From NCBI GenBank assembly GCA_020852715.1, contig JADZAE010000034.1:1-57785 (forward strand): a DNA stretch of 57,785 bases. Reading direction: 5' to 3'. Positions 27,402-36,780 of the stretch are shown piece after piece. Origin of the DNA: Deltaproteobacteria bacterium. GTDB lineage: Bacteria; Bdellovibrionota_C; UBA2361; SZUA-149; JADZAE01. Position 1 is the first letter of the stretch; every line of letters starts with the position of its first letter. Under the pieces are notes generated by a model, which saw only the letters and a program-made list of their open reading frames with translations, did not search any database and had not been told where the DNA came from. A program made the translations under genes and the position numbers.

Positions 27402-28865
27402 TTACTTTTTTTCCTCAAAACTAACTACTTCATAAATTTGAAATTGTGTATCCGATTGTTTCCAACAATCAGCGGCCAAACCGGCTTTCATACAAAGGTG
27501 CGCCAAAAAATCCTCTTTACGCGGTAAGCTTTCCCATACCTGCGGCAGAAATGTCGCGCGCCGGCCACGCTGGGATAAAATAAGACCGTGCTTGCCCGGA
27601 GTAAGAAAAGCTAAAAACTTTTCCGGCCCTTCGTTTTTGTATGATTTCGGCACCGTTAACGCCGATATCTCTATTTCAATATCTTTAAGCTCAGCCTCGG
27701 TCACCGGACTAAAACGCGGATCAGTGCTGGCCGCAGCAATAGCATTATTGAGAACACTTTCATATAAAGGCCGATAAGCCTGCAGGTCCCCGATGCAGCC
27801 TCTTAGCTGACCATGTTTGTTCAAAGTCACAAAGCAGGCTCGATTAGTCAACATGACCCGAGATAACTCAGCTTCATTGACTTCCGGTTTCTTCTTGGTT
27901 TTGACATAAGTCTCAATAGTCTCCCGCGCGAACTTCAATAAATACTGCTTATCGGATTCTGTTAGCTCAGCAAATTTTCCTTCGTAGAAGGCAATTGAGC
28001 TATAACCCACCACTTTACTCTTATCGCCGGCCGTATCGCCGGAGTTACGATAATCAAGAATTTTGCCTTGCCAACCTTTATCTTGCGCAATTTTCATGAG
28101 CACCAATATCGCCGGTAGACCACAAGCATCGCCAAACTGAGCAACAGCAAAATCAAGTTTTTCCACCGCGCCGATGGTCGCCTTATCTTTAGCTATAGCC
28201 TGGTCATAAGGATTATAATGCGAAAGATCAGAGCTCACGACTAGCAGCGTTTCTTCATCGAGATAGTCCGATAAAATGTCGGCTAATTGCATTAATTCTT
28301 CGCCATTAGCGCCGCCAATAACAATAGGTGTAATTTCAAATTCACCGAGACGACTTTGCAAAAACGGAATTTCTACTTCGATGATGTGACTCAAGTTAGC
28401 CTGCGTATCGGTAGTGAAGAGCTTATTGCTCCGTAACTCTTTCACTATTGGAGAAATTCTAACCTTACCTATTGGGGTTTCATAGAAATCTTCATTCGGT
28501 AAAGAAAATTTAAAATAACCGGCGCGGGGATTATGATTCGCTCCCAAGATCACAACTTTTTTTACTTTATCATCGACCAACTTAAATCCATAAGCAGCAA
28601 TCTCTCCCGAATAAATATAACCGGCATGCGGCACCACGAGCGCCTTAAGCGGGCCGTTAATAGCAGGGACACTTGCCTTAGTCAGATAAGCGTTAATCAT
28701 ATTGTTAAGCTCTGTCTTATCGCCGGGATAAAACTGATCGGCAACGAATGGCTTGCGCACCAAGCCTTCGGGAACATTAGGTGTATTTTGTGCCATAGCG
28801 CCTCTTAAAAAAAACACAATAACGATTACCAACAGCAAGAATATAATTATTTTAGAACTTATCAT
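27402..28865 (-). CDS. Exported Memo/AMMECR1 fusion (AmmeMemoRadiSam B and A)
   Basis: 487-residue fusion. Residues 2-25 form a signal peptide or anchor (IIIFLLLVIVIVFFL, then AMA and Q). Residues about 35-310 are a Memo domain, related to class III extradiol dioxygenases, with putative metal-site His in VVPHAGYIYSG, GANHNP, LSHIIEVEIPFLQ and SSDLSHY. Residues about 320-487 are an AMMECR1 domain (CFVTLNKHGQLRGCIGDLQAYRPLYESV, STDPRFSPVTEAEL, GLILSQRGRRATFLPQVW). The third family member, a radical SAM enzyme, is not in this window. Substrate unknown. I prefer ATG 28863-28865 over an upstream TTG. Both alternatives lack a strong ribosome site. Confidence 0.88.
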   Translation of the reverse strand: MISSKIIIFLLLVIVIVFFLRGAMAQNTPNVPEGLVRKPFVADQFYPGDKTELNNMINAYLTKASVPAINGPLKALVVPHAGYIYSGEIAAYGFKLVDDKVKKVVILGANHNPRAGYFKFSLPNEDFYETPIGKVRISPIVKELRSNKLFTTDTQANLSHIIEVEIPFLQSRLGEFEITPIVIGGANGEELMQLADILSDYLDEETLLVVSSDLSHYNPYDQAIAKDKATIGAVEKLDFAVAQFGDACGLPAILVLMKIAQDKGWQGKILDYRNSGDTAGDKSKVVGYSSIAFYEGKFAELTESDKQYLLKFARETIETYVKTKKKPEVNEAELSRVMLTNRACFVTLNKHGQLRGCIGDLQAYRPLYESVLNNAIAAASTDPRFSPVTEAELKDIEIEISALTVPKSYKNEGPEKFLAFLTPGKHGLILSQRGRRATFLPQVWESLPRKEDFLAHLCMKAGLAADCWKQSDTQFQIYEVVSFEEKK

Positions 28866-28958
28866 TTCAGCAAACCAAAAGGGTATCAATAGTTTCAAAA
28901 AATACGCAATTACCGCCTTTACTATACGGGAATGGCGCGTGTCAGGCTAGTCGTAACT

Positions 28959-29197
28959 GAGTCTTATTACAACTTGTAAAAGGGTGGCTTGGTGATACAT
29001 TTTTGCAACACTCTCGGCCGTGCCGCCACGGGGGTAGATAACTTCACCGGCGCTTGTGGAACGCGACCCATCTTTGGAAGCGAAGCGGACAAAGTGGGTC
29101 GCCTGCGCCCCACATGCACGCGGCATTTTATTACGCCGAGGGCGCTTACGCGTGCTGCTCTAAAGTAACGCATTTGATGGACTTGCGTATAAGACTC
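28959..29197 (+). repeat. Dispersed modular repeat R3 with inverted ends
   Basis: Best-bounded short copy of the R family (239 bp). The left end is GAGTCTTATTACAACTTGT (28959-28977) and the right end ACTTGCGTATAAGACTC (29181-29197), an inverted pair. The type-A 40-nt hairpin is at 29063-29102 and includes GCGAAGC, a sequence known to form an exceptionally stable mini-hairpin in DNA. The bases after the right end (CCGCCGGTCGCCCCTACGAAATAT) resemble those after the R1 end, so the unit may run to about 29225. It sits between the glycosyltransferase stop and the Memo/AMMECR1 start, both on the minus strand. Confidence 0.82.
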
Positions 29198-29244
29198 AGG
29201 ACCGCCGGTCGCCCCTACGAAATATACTACGTGAAGGCAGGCAT

Positions 29245-30408
29245 TTAAATGGGACTAGCTGATCTGTAAAGTTGCGTCGGCCTAAGCATCAGAAAACTTT
29301 TGAGCTGCTCGTGGATGCGGGAAAAAAATTCACAATAGTCATTAAGCACAATTAATAGCTCTTCTGCCGTCGCTGCCGGGTCGTGATTTGTTCGAACATA
29401 CTCCAAAGCCACCTGAGCAGCAGCGCGGCGATAATTATCATCGGTAAAATTTTTCAGCGCAGCCACCAGCTGTTCGGTTTCTGAGTAACCACAGTCTACT
29501 TTGGTAACCACCTTATCAGGCAAATACTCACCATAGCCAAAATTTGAAACCAACACCGGGCAGCCGCTAGCCATACTTTGCAGGATGTGAATTTCCTGCT
29601 GGCGAAGCGCGCTATACTGTAAATGCAGAGCAACATCCACACCGCCTAACAAATCCGGCCACGTATTGTTCTGACCAAAGACAAGCTCCACGCCCTCAAC
29701 TTCATACTCCTTGAGTAAGGCACGTGCTTCTCTCTCTTCGTTCAATGGCACCAGCCATAGTGCACGCCAATCCGGTAGATCTCGTAGGGCCGCAAAAATT
29801 TTATGCGCCCGATACTCAGCCGCCGCCCCGCCACAAAGTCCAAGCGTTAGCTTATCGTTGTTGCGACTGAGTGGCTCGGCTTTCACCGGCAGCGGCAGAT
29901 AGAAAGCTTTAGTATCCCCTTGCTTCTCTTTGTTTAAGACCCGAGCGGCAAGGCGCTGATAATCCCGATAACTTCGCTCATTGGTAAAAATTCTCAATAA
30001 AGAATGATTAAGCTGCTCTTTAATAAATCCCCGGCCTAAATCTTCATTTAACCCTAAATTCCGCAATTCCCCTTCCCATTTCACACGTGCCGCATAAGTT
30101 AGCGGATGCAGATAAGCGTAATTATTCTGTCGCTCAACAAAGCGCAGATCATGCACAATCACAATACCCGGATAGGAATGAATAAAAGGATCAATGAACG
30201 CCGCCGACTGGTCATCTTCTACCTGATAAATAAAATACTGGTAGCGGGTTAAGCCGGCAAAAAATTTCTCTTTGTCATCATCACTCAGTATATAGTCGAT
30301 GTCATAAGCCCCAACCATCTGCGACTGAACATGAGAAGTGAAGTGAAAGCTTTTAGTCCGCGGCTGAGCACTGGAGAACCAAGCGATTTTCTTCCTTTCC
30401 GCCTCCAT
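29245..30408 (-). CDS. GT-B-type glycosyltransferase (family 4-like)
   Basis: 387-residue cytoplasmic protein with the two-domain look of GT-B glycosyltransferases. The C-terminal nucleotide-sugar half shows GLCGGAAAEYRAHKIFAALRDL, then VDVALHLQYSALRQQEIHILQSMASGCPVLVSNFG and YSETEQLVAALK. The N-terminal half holds HDLRFVERQNNYAYLHPLTYAA. Donor and acceptor cannot be read. It overlaps the methyltransferase gene by one base, and the pair probably modifies a surface polysaccharide or glycolipid. AGG lies upstream of the ATG. Confidence 0.82.
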   Translation of the reverse strand: MEAERKKIAWFSSAQPRTKSFHFTSHVQSQMVGAYDIDYILSDDDKEKFFAGLTRYQYFIYQVEDDQSAAFIDPFIHSYPGIVIVHDLRFVERQNNYAYLHPLTYAARVKWEGELRNLGLNEDLGRGFIKEQLNHSLLRIFTNERSYRDYQRLAARVLNKEKQGDTKAFYLPLPVKAEPLSRNNDKLTLGLCGGAAAEYRAHKIFAALRDLPDWRALWLVPLNEEREARALLKEYEVEGVELVFGQNNTWPDLLGGVDVALHLQYSALRQQEIHILQSMASGCPVLVSNFGYGEYLPDKVVTKVDCGYSETEQLVAALKNFTDDNYRRAAAQVALEYVRTNHDPAATAEELLIVLNDYCEFFSRIHEQLKSFLMLRPTQLYRSASPI

Positions 30409-31625
30409 TATTCTTTGCCTGCAACCCGAGCAATCAAAGCATAATCCTGATAACCAAAAATAAGGTTATTTAGGCGAGAGATATTCTCATTTATCGTCGT
30501 TATCAGTGCTGTTAAGCGTGGTGAATAATATGGCTGTTCTTCAATTAAGGACAACTGCGCCGCCTGCGGATACGGCGAAAGCGAAGCTATCTGCACATCA
30601 ACAAAACCATTTAATTCCATTAGATAACGCATTGTATCCGGGTGCAGAGGCGAGCGGTGCGAAGGATCGCGAAAATAATTATGGGTTAAGGCCAGAATGG
30701 AAATCGGATTAATTGTTTCGAAAATAACTAAACCGCCGGGTTTTATCTTTGCTTTGGCTAACGCCAACAACTCCTTTAATACCGGTAGGTCTAAATGTTC
30801 GATAACCTGAATAGCAACTACACCCCCTAGGCTAGCTGAGGACTGCTCTTGAAGAAACGAATTGCCGGTGCGGCAAAAAACTTCCAAGCCTTTGGTCTCG
30901 GCAATATCAATCATCACGGCATCAGTATCTACGCCTAGGCCTTTTATTCCCGCTTCTTTACATAAAGACAACAACTCCCCGCGACCGCAGCCGATATCCA
31001 GCACCGCCCCCGGACATTGCTTTAAATAGGGCAAATAAAATTCCAACCGCCGGCGAATCTCCGTTTCCGAACCGCGAAAACGGTTTTCAAAAAGAAAATA
31101 CTCCGGATCGGCTGCCGCCGCTTCCAGAGCCTTCCCTGTCGGCGATTTAACATCAGAGCGCAATACCTGATATAAATAACTCTCCAAGCCCTTAACCGCA
31201 CCATCAATACGACTCACCGCCGCATCTTGCTCAGCGCATCCGGCCTTAAGCTTACCTAAATCTTCATTAACCCCACTGATTGCTGCGCTAATTTGCTTAC
31301 CAATATTGCGCTCCAGCGCATGCCAGGATGCCTCCTGCTCCTCGCGAATATCACGCCAAAAATTTTGATCAAAAGTGTTAGCTAGGGAATTGAGAAAACG
31401 CACCAAGTGCGCGTTATAATCCTGCTGCGCACGAAAATATTCATTAAAAGTATCAGCCAATAAATATTTTACCAGTTTTTGTTTAAGCCGATTCAGTAAA
31501 CCGCAGCGTTCATTGGATGGCGACAACGGTAATCCCGCGAGCGGAAATCCATGATGACGATTTAGATACTCAAGATTTTCATCTTTACGTAGCGCCTCTA
31601 TTTTTGTTCGCTGCTCTTCTTTCAT
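30408..31625 (-). CDS. SAM-dependent methyltransferase with coiled-coil N terminus
   Basis: 405 residues. The N-terminal half is helical and probably coiled coil (about 30-170). The C-terminal class I methyltransferase has motif I VLDIGCGRGELLSLC (near 207), then GVDTDAVMIDIA, VVAIQVIEHLDLPVLKELL and PGGLVIFETINP. The ending NLIFGYQDYALIARV is a pattern I associate with methyltransferases of polysaccharide gene clusters (WbdD-like chain terminators), but there is no kinase domain here. It lies 3 bases after the response regulator and is fused by overlap to the glycosyltransferase gene. Target unknown. Confidence 0.82.
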   Translation of the reverse strand: MKEEQRTKIEALRKDENLEYLNRHHGFPLAGLPLSPSNERCGLLNRLKQKLVKYLLADTFNEYFRAQQDYNAHLVRFLNSLANTFDQNFWRDIREEQEASWHALERNIGKQISAAISGVNEDLGKLKAGCAEQDAAVSRIDGAVKGLESYLYQVLRSDVKSPTGKALEAAAADPEYFLFENRFRGSETEIRRRLEFYLPYLKQCPGAVLDIGCGRGELLSLCKEAGIKGLGVDTDAVMIDIAETKGLEVFCRTGNSFLQEQSSASLGGVVAIQVIEHLDLPVLKELLALAKAKIKPGGLVIFETINPISILALTHNYFRDPSHRSPLHPDTMRYLMELNGFVDVQIASLSPYPQAAQLSLIEEQPYYSPRLTALITTINENISRLNNLIFGYQDYALIARVAGKE

Positions 31626-31628
31626 CGT

Positions 31629-31997
31629 TTAAGCACCAAGAACTTCATTGATCGCTGACATAATCTCCGCTTTAGAAAATGGTTTCGCCATAAAGCGGCA
31701 AACACCCTTGCTCATAGCAATCGGCTCCAACCATGAGGTATCGCCTTTGACACCGCCGGACATAGCAATAATTTTCATCTCAGGTCTTAAAGCGCGAAGA
31801 TCATCTAATATTTCTAAACCATCACGACCGGGGGTAATCATATCCAACAAAAGCAATCCAATGTCCGGATCTTGGCATTTCTTTAACCCCTCATCCGCGC
31901 TTTCCCCCTCAATGATCTGATAACCACTGCGCTCCAGCATTTGCTTAAGCATGACGCGAAACTGGCGGTCATCATCAATAATTAAAATTTTCGCCAT
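31629..31997 (-). CDS. Single-domain response regulator (CheY-like)
   Basis: 122-residue receiver domain without an output domain. The acidic pocket DDD is at 8-10, phosphoacceptor Asp52 in LLLLDMITPG, switch Ser80 in AMSGG, and Lys105 in AKPF. It would relay phosphoryl signals by protein contact. AGGA lies 7 bases before the ATG. It is the first gene of a three-gene minus-strand unit with a methyltransferase and a glycosyltransferase; no sensor kinase is nearby. Bases 31998-32254 upstream hold no gene and must carry the promoters of this unit and of thrA. Confidence 0.92.
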   Translation of the reverse strand: MAKILIIDDDRQFRVMLKQMLERSGYQIIEGESADEGLKKCQDPDIGLLLLDMITPGRDGLEILDDLRALRPEMKIIAMSGGVKGDTSWLEPIAMSKGVCRFMAKPFSKAEIMSAINEVLGA

Positions 31998-32254
31998 TTT
32001 GATCCTATCGCAAAATCAGGGCAGCAACTAAATCTCTCTCGCCACTAACCTATATCCAGTGCCAGTTCCATATCAAACCATTGGCGTCAATACCTACTCC
32101 CTTAGGGTTTTCGCCTTAATTAAGAGAGAATTATCGATGGCTAACTTTGTCAAGGTCATTTATCTTGCTTACAGCCATTAAATAACTGCTTTCTTACCGG
32201 CTCTTCTATAGATAGATTGATCGACATAGTAAACAACATAAATAATTAAAAGCT

Positions 32255-34708
32255 ATGAAAGTATTAAAATTTGGTGGATCTTCTGTTGGTAGCAAAATTG
32301 GGCTCGCTAATATTTTAGAGATTACGGGCAAACGCGTAGCGCAAGGCGAAACATTAATTGTCGTCGTCTCGGCCTTTGCTAAGACTACAGATCAGTTGCT
32401 CAACGCAGCGCGCACCGCTGCCGGAGGCAAGGACTATTTGCCTTTAGTGCAAAGCATTGAAAGCTTTCACCATGAGATCGTTGAGCACTTCGTTAATGGA
32501 GCAAACCAAGATTTAGTCAAACAACATGTCGGGCAAATGCTCCTCGATTTGCGCAACATGCTGCAAGGGCTTTACCTGGTCGGCGAAACATCCGCCCGCA
32601 CGCTCGACCATGTCATGAGTTTTGGCGAAAGACTATCCGCTTTCATCATCGCACAAATCATTAAGCAAACAAATGCTCAGGTAGAATATCTGGACACTAG
32701 AACAGTAATCCGCACCAACGCCAGTCATAACAATGCTGTCGTCAACTGGGAAATTACCAAACAAAACTTAATTAACTATTTTTCCCGGAATAAATCCCTA
32801 CACATCGTCACCGGCTTTATCGCCGCCGGGCCAAACAACGAGACCACCACTTTAGGACGTGGCGGCTCAGATTATACTGCTTCCCTGATCGGCGCCGCAC
32901 TCAATGCCGAAACGATTGAAATCTGGACTGATGTCGACGGCGTGCTCACCGCTGACCCGCGCAAGGTTTCTAATACTTTTCCGATCACTCAAATCACATA
33001 CGAAGAAGCGATGGAGCTTTCGCATTTCGGGGCAAAAGTTATTTACCCCCTAACCATGCAGCCGGCATTGGAAGCAAAAATTCCTATCGTCATAAAAAAC
33101 ACTTTTAATCCCGATTTCCCCGGAACAACTATCAGCAGCGAAAAGACTAAGCAAAAAGCAACCATTACCGGCCTTTCTTCAATTCATAGTCTCGCCCTCT
33201 GTCGCTTTGAAGGCGGTGGCTTGATGGGAGTTGCCGGTATAGCAGGACGTTTATTCAGCTGTCTTGCTGCCAGAAACATTAGCGTCATGCTCATCTCGCA
33301 AGCTTCTTCCGAACACTCCATCTGTTTTGCCGTTGAGCCTCGCTACATTGCCGAAGTGCAAACAGCAGTAGAAGAAGAATTCTCGCTGGAACTAAAAGCC
33401 CACTACGTAAATAGCCTAAGCGTAGAAACCAATAAGGCCATTGTTGCTGTAGTCGGCGAAGGCATGCGCCATACTCCGGGCATAGCCGGGCGTTTATTTC
33501 AGTCGCTGGGTAAAAACGGTATCAACATTATTGCTATTGTTCAAGGTTCGTCAGAGTTAAACATTTCTTTTGTCATCAACAACGAAGACGAAGATAAGGC
33601 GCTAACAACAATACATGATGCCTTCTTTCTCAGCGAACTGAAGACATTAAACATCTATCTAGTTGGCCCCGGAGCTGTGGGGAAAAAGCTGCTCAATCAA
33701 ATTCAGGAATACAGCGCGAGTTTAGAGCGCTCGCATCGACTAAGAATACGCCTTATCGGCCTTACCAATAGTCGTAAAATGTTAATCAATGCTCAAGGGA
33801 TAAATTTAGCCGACTGGGAAGATGCACTGAATAATTCCAGCGAAGCTGCCGATCTGAGTAAATTCGTAGCAGCAATTAAAAACTTAAGACTCCCCAATTG
33901 CGTATTTGTCGATTGCACAGCCGACGCTGCCGTCGCCTCTTGCTATCAAGAAGTACTCGGCGCAAGCATTTCCGTGGTCACCCCCAACAAAAAAGCTAAC
34001 TCCGGTTCATGGGCCAACTACTGCGCCATTAAGGATACGGCAAAGCTGGCCAATGTGAAGTTTTTCTATGAGACCAACGTTGGTGCCGGATTACCAATCA
34101 TTGGCACAATCCAAAGCTTGCTTAACAGCGGCGACAAAATTCATAAAATCGAGGCCGTTCTTTCAGGCACTCTCAGCTATATCTTTAATAATTTCACCAC
34201 GCAGAGTTCTTTTAGCTCCATCGTACGCGAAGCAAAGGAGAAAGGCTATACTGAACCCGACCCGCGCGATGATTTAAGCGGCAAAGATGTTATGAGAAAG
34301 CTGCTGGTATTGGCCCGTGAAATGAATATCCCCTTAGAGGAAAATGATATTAATGTGCAGTCGTTAGTTCCTGACTCTTGCGTGTCCGCCACCTCGGTAG
34401 AAGAATTTTTCAAAAAACTACAGGCCGAAGATAATAATTTTGCCACACGCTATACCCCGGCCCTGGAGGCAGGCCAAAAGCTGCGTTATATCGCCACTAT
34501 CGCCGGCAAAGATGCGCAGGTAAGTTTGCAACCCGTAGATAGAGAACACCCATTTTATTCTTTATCCGGCAGCGATAATATAATATCGTTCACCACCGAG
34601 CGTTACTCGCAGCGGCCGCTAGTTGTTAAAGGACCGGGCGCCGGAGTGGAAGTAACCGCCGCCGGCGTATTTGCCGATATTGTGTGGCTATCAACTTACT
34701 TAATTTAG
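32255..34708 (+). CDS. thrA: Bifunctional aspartokinase/homoserine dehydrogenase
   Basis: 817-residue fusion performing the first and third steps of the aspartate-to-threonine branch. Aspartokinase spans 1-290 (KFGGSSVGS, VSAFAKTTDQLL, GFIAAGPNNETTTLGRGGSDYTA). Two ACT-type regulatory modules span about 300-460 (GVAGIAGRLFSCLAARNISVMLISQASSEHS and a second copy), which suggests feedback control by an end product. Homoserine dehydrogenase spans about 467-817 (LVGPGAVGKKLLNQI, VVTPNKKANSG, YETNVGAGLPIIGTIQSLL, VLSGTLSYIFNN). No strong ribosome site precedes the ATG. First gene of a thrA, kinase, thrC operon. Confidence 0.95.
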   Translation: MKVLKFGGSSVGSKIGLANILEITGKRVAQGETLIVVVSAFAKTTDQLLNAARTAAGGKDYLPLVQSIESFHHEIVEHFVNGANQDLVKQHVGQMLLDLRNMLQGLYLVGETSARTLDHVMSFGERLSAFIIAQIIKQTNAQVEYLDTRTVIRTNASHNNAVVNWEITKQNLINYFSRNKSLHIVTGFIAAGPNNETTTLGRGGSDYTASLIGAALNAETIEIWTDVDGVLTADPRKVSNTFPITQITYEEAMELSHFGAKVIYPLTMQPALEAKIPIVIKNTFNPDFPGTTISSEKTKQKATITGLSSIHSLALCRFEGGGLMGVAGIAGRLFSCLAARNISVMLISQASSEHSICFAVEPRYIAEVQTAVEEEFSLELKAHYVNSLSVETNKAIVAVVGEGMRHTPGIAGRLFQSLGKNGINIIAIVQGSSELNISFVINNEDEDKALTTIHDAFFLSELKTLNIYLVGPGAVGKKLLNQIQEYSASLERSHRLRIRLIGLTNSRKMLINAQGINLADWEDALNNSSEAADLSKFVAAIKNLRLPNCVFVDCTADAAVASCYQEVLGASISVVTPNKKANSGSWANYCAIKDTAKLANVKFFYETNVGAGLPIIGTIQSLLNSGDKIHKIEAVLSGTLSYIFNNFTTQSSFSSIVREAKEKGYTEPDPRDDLSGKDVMRKLLVLAREMNIPLEENDINVQSLVPDSCVSATSVEEFFKKLQAEDNNFATRYTPALEAGQKLRYIATIAGKDAQVSLQPVDREHPFYSLSGSDNIISFTTERYSQRPLVVKGPGAGVEVTAAGVFADIVWLSTYLI

Positions 34709-34716
34709 GAACGACT

Positions 34717-35376
34717 ATGTTTATTAGCCTTGTGGGCATGTCCGGCTCGGGAAAGTCTTGGTGGGGCCGAAAACTTCGTGACGAATTGGGGTTCAAACTA
34801 ATCTGTTGCGACGATCTAATCGCCGAAACCTTAGTCCAAGAATTACCAACAGGCTATAGCAAACAAACCGAAGCACTTGCCCATTGGTTAGGCACGCCCT
34901 TTGATCAGCGCTATGCTCAGCGGCGAGCCATTTATTTACATCATGAACGCGAAGCTCTACTGCACGCTCTTAGCGAAGTAGATAAGAGTATGGCAGTTGA
35001 AGACTTAGCCCGACGACCAAACATTGTCATCGATACCACTGGCAGCGTTATTTATTTAGACAATGAGGTTTTACAAAAAATGCAGCAGTTGAGCCTAGTC
35101 GTCTATCTGTCGCTAGCCGAACAAGAGGCAGGCACACTATTTCGTCGCTATATGAAACGTCCAAAGCCAATCATTTGGCAGGAAAATTTTCGCTTGGATC
35201 CCAATTTGCCCCGCCATGATATTCTGTTTCACAACTTTGCTGCCTTAAATCGTGATCGACAAGAGCGCTACCGATGGCTGGCCAAAGTCAATGTCGGTCT
35301 CGAAGAATGCAATGCTGATTATATGAAAGCTAGTGAATTTATCGAAAAGATCAACGATCATTTATACGAAAAATGA
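34717..35376 (+). CDS. Shikimate-kinase-like P-loop kinase in the threonine operon
   Basis: 219-residue P-loop protein. Walker A is GMSGSGKS (7-14), the acidic CDD is at 31-33, and the sequence DTTGSVIYL replaces the GGG-type motif expected in true shikimate kinase. A lid-like segment RRYMKRPKP follows. The fold is that of shikimate kinases, but the substrate pocket looks altered. I start at ATG 34717, with AGGA upstream, rather than at an earlier in-frame ATG inside thrA. It is 8 bases after thrA and overlaps thrC by 4 (ATGA). thrB often lies in this place, so homoserine kinase is a plausible but unproven role. Vertebrate THNSL1 fuses a similar domain to a threonine-synthase domain. Confidence 0.75.
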   Translation: MFISLVGMSGSGKSWWGRKLRDELGFKLICCDDLIAETLVQELPTGYSKQTEALAHWLGTPFDQRYAQRRAIYLHHEREALLHALSEVDKSMAVEDLARRPNIVIDTTGSVIYLDNEVLQKMQQLSLVVYLSLAEQEAGTLFRRYMKRPKPIIWQENFRLDPNLPRHDILFHNFAALNRDRQERYRWLAKVNVGLEECNADYMKASEFIEKINDHLYEK

Positions 35377-36665
35377 ATTATTACAGCACAACAACCAAAT
35401 CCTTTCATGCCTCCTTAAGCCAAGCAGTTTTGGCCGGCTTAGCTACAGACGGGGGACTATACATGCCCGAACAGATCCCGCAATGTTCGGCAGAGCTAAT
35501 TAAAGCTTTACCCAAGTTGTCGTTTTTAGAAACAGCCATCGAAGTAGCCAAGGTATATTTTAAAAGCGACATTGACGCTAAGACCATAGAACAGCTCTGC
35601 TCAGCGGCCTTTACTTTTCCTGCTCCGCTAGTAAACATTCATGACAGAAATAACGTGCTTGAGCTCTTTCATGGCCCTACTCTAGCTTTCAAAGATTTCG
35701 GCGCGCGCTTCATGGCGCAGCTGATGTCCTACTTACTGCGAAATGAAAGCCAAGAGCTGCATATATTAGTGGCCACTTCCGGTGACACAGGCAGCGCCGT
35801 GGCTTATGGCTTTCTTGGCGTTCCCGGCATTCGCGTTTCTATTCTCTACCCTAGCAGCAAAGTGTCCGAGATTCAGGAAAAGCAGTTAACTACTCTAAGC
35901 CAGAACATTCAGGCGCTGGAAGTCCAAGGTACTTTTGATGATTGTCAACGCCTAGTTAAGCAAGCTTTTGTCGATCCCGAATTAAAGGGAAAATGCAATT
36001 TAGGCTCGGCAAATTCTATTAATATTGCCCGCCTCATCCCTCAGTCTTTTTATTATTTTCATGCTGTTGGGCAAATAAACTCGACTTGTCCGCTAGCTAT
36101 CTGCGTGCCCAGCGGTAACTTTGGTAATCTTTGCGCTGGTATGTTTGCCAAAAAAATGGGCTTACCCATCGCTCATTTTGTCGCCGCCACCAACGCCAAT
36201 TCCGTAATTCCTGAGTATTTAGAAAGCGGCAAATATCAGCCTCGCCCCAGCGTGAGCACACTTTCCAATGCCATGGACGTCGGCAATCCCAGCAACTATG
36301 TGCGCATCATGGAAATCTATAATCACGACCTGGAAGCGCTAAGAAAAGACCTAACCGGCATTATTACCACTGACGACGAGACACGCTCAACCATCAGTTC
36401 TGTTCACAACACTTATGGCTACACTCTTGACCCACACGGCGCCGTTGGCTATTTGGCGCTGAAAAAATTTCTCGCCAAACACCAAGACCATCAAGGCATT
36501 TTCTTCGAAACAGCCCATCCGGCCAAGTTTCTCGACATAGTCCAAGAGCAAATTAACACGCCGGTAGAAATCCCACCGCGCCTAAAAGAATGCCTAAGCA
36601 AAGAAAAGCGCGCCCTTCTCCTCCCCGCAGAATATCCCGCATTAAAATCTTACCTGCAAAAATAA
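35373..36665 (+). CDS. thrC: Threonine synthase
   Basis: 430-residue PLP enzyme converting O-phosphohomoserine to threonine. The N terminus is typical (YYSTTTKSFHASLSQAVLAGLATDGGLYMPE), and the PLP lysine is Lys107 in HGPTLAFKDFGARFM. ATSGDTGSA holds the phosphate-binding loop and VPSGNFGNLCAG follows. Length and motifs fit the longer (E. coli/yeast-type) class. Its ATG overlaps the stop of the shikimate-kinase-like gene, so the two are probably translated together. Confidence 0.95.
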   Translation: MNYYSTTTKSFHASLSQAVLAGLATDGGLYMPEQIPQCSAELIKALPKLSFLETAIEVAKVYFKSDIDAKTIEQLCSAAFTFPAPLVNIHDRNNVLELFHGPTLAFKDFGARFMAQLMSYLLRNESQELHILVATSGDTGSAVAYGFLGVPGIRVSILYPSSKVSEIQEKQLTTLSQNIQALEVQGTFDDCQRLVKQAFVDPELKGKCNLGSANSINIARLIPQSFYYFHAVGQINSTCPLAICVPSGNFGNLCAGMFAKKMGLPIAHFVAATNANSVIPEYLESGKYQPRPSVSTLSNAMDVGNPSNYVRIMEIYNHDLEALRKDLTGIITTDDETRSTISSVHNTYGYTLDPHGAVGYLALKKFLAKHQDHQGIFFETAHPAKFLDIVQEQINTPVEIPPRLKECLSKEKRALLLPAEYPALKSYLQK

Positions 36666-36700
36666 AGGCATCCTTTCCTCTATCACCCCGCACCTTTTTC

Positions 36701-36719
36701 GCTGGTGCAGGGCACCAGC
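36701..36719. terminator. Hairpin downstream of thrC
   Basis: GCTGGTGC and GCACCAGC form a perfect 8-bp stem with an AGG loop, 36 bases after the thrC stop. An alternative pairing uses the upstream GCACC. Neither strand has a good U run after the stem, so termination is a guess based on position between convergent genes. Confidence 0.35.
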
Positions 36720-36780
36720 ATCTAAAGTTACAGAAAAGTTACAGTTCCTATTCTTTGCACTGCGGTAATCAGTAAAAAAA

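Noticed and set aside
34684..34716. Earlier start for the shikimate-kinase-like gene
   Set aside because: It overlaps the thrA end and would add residues before the beta strand that normally begins the P-loop fold; AGGA precedes ATG 34717.
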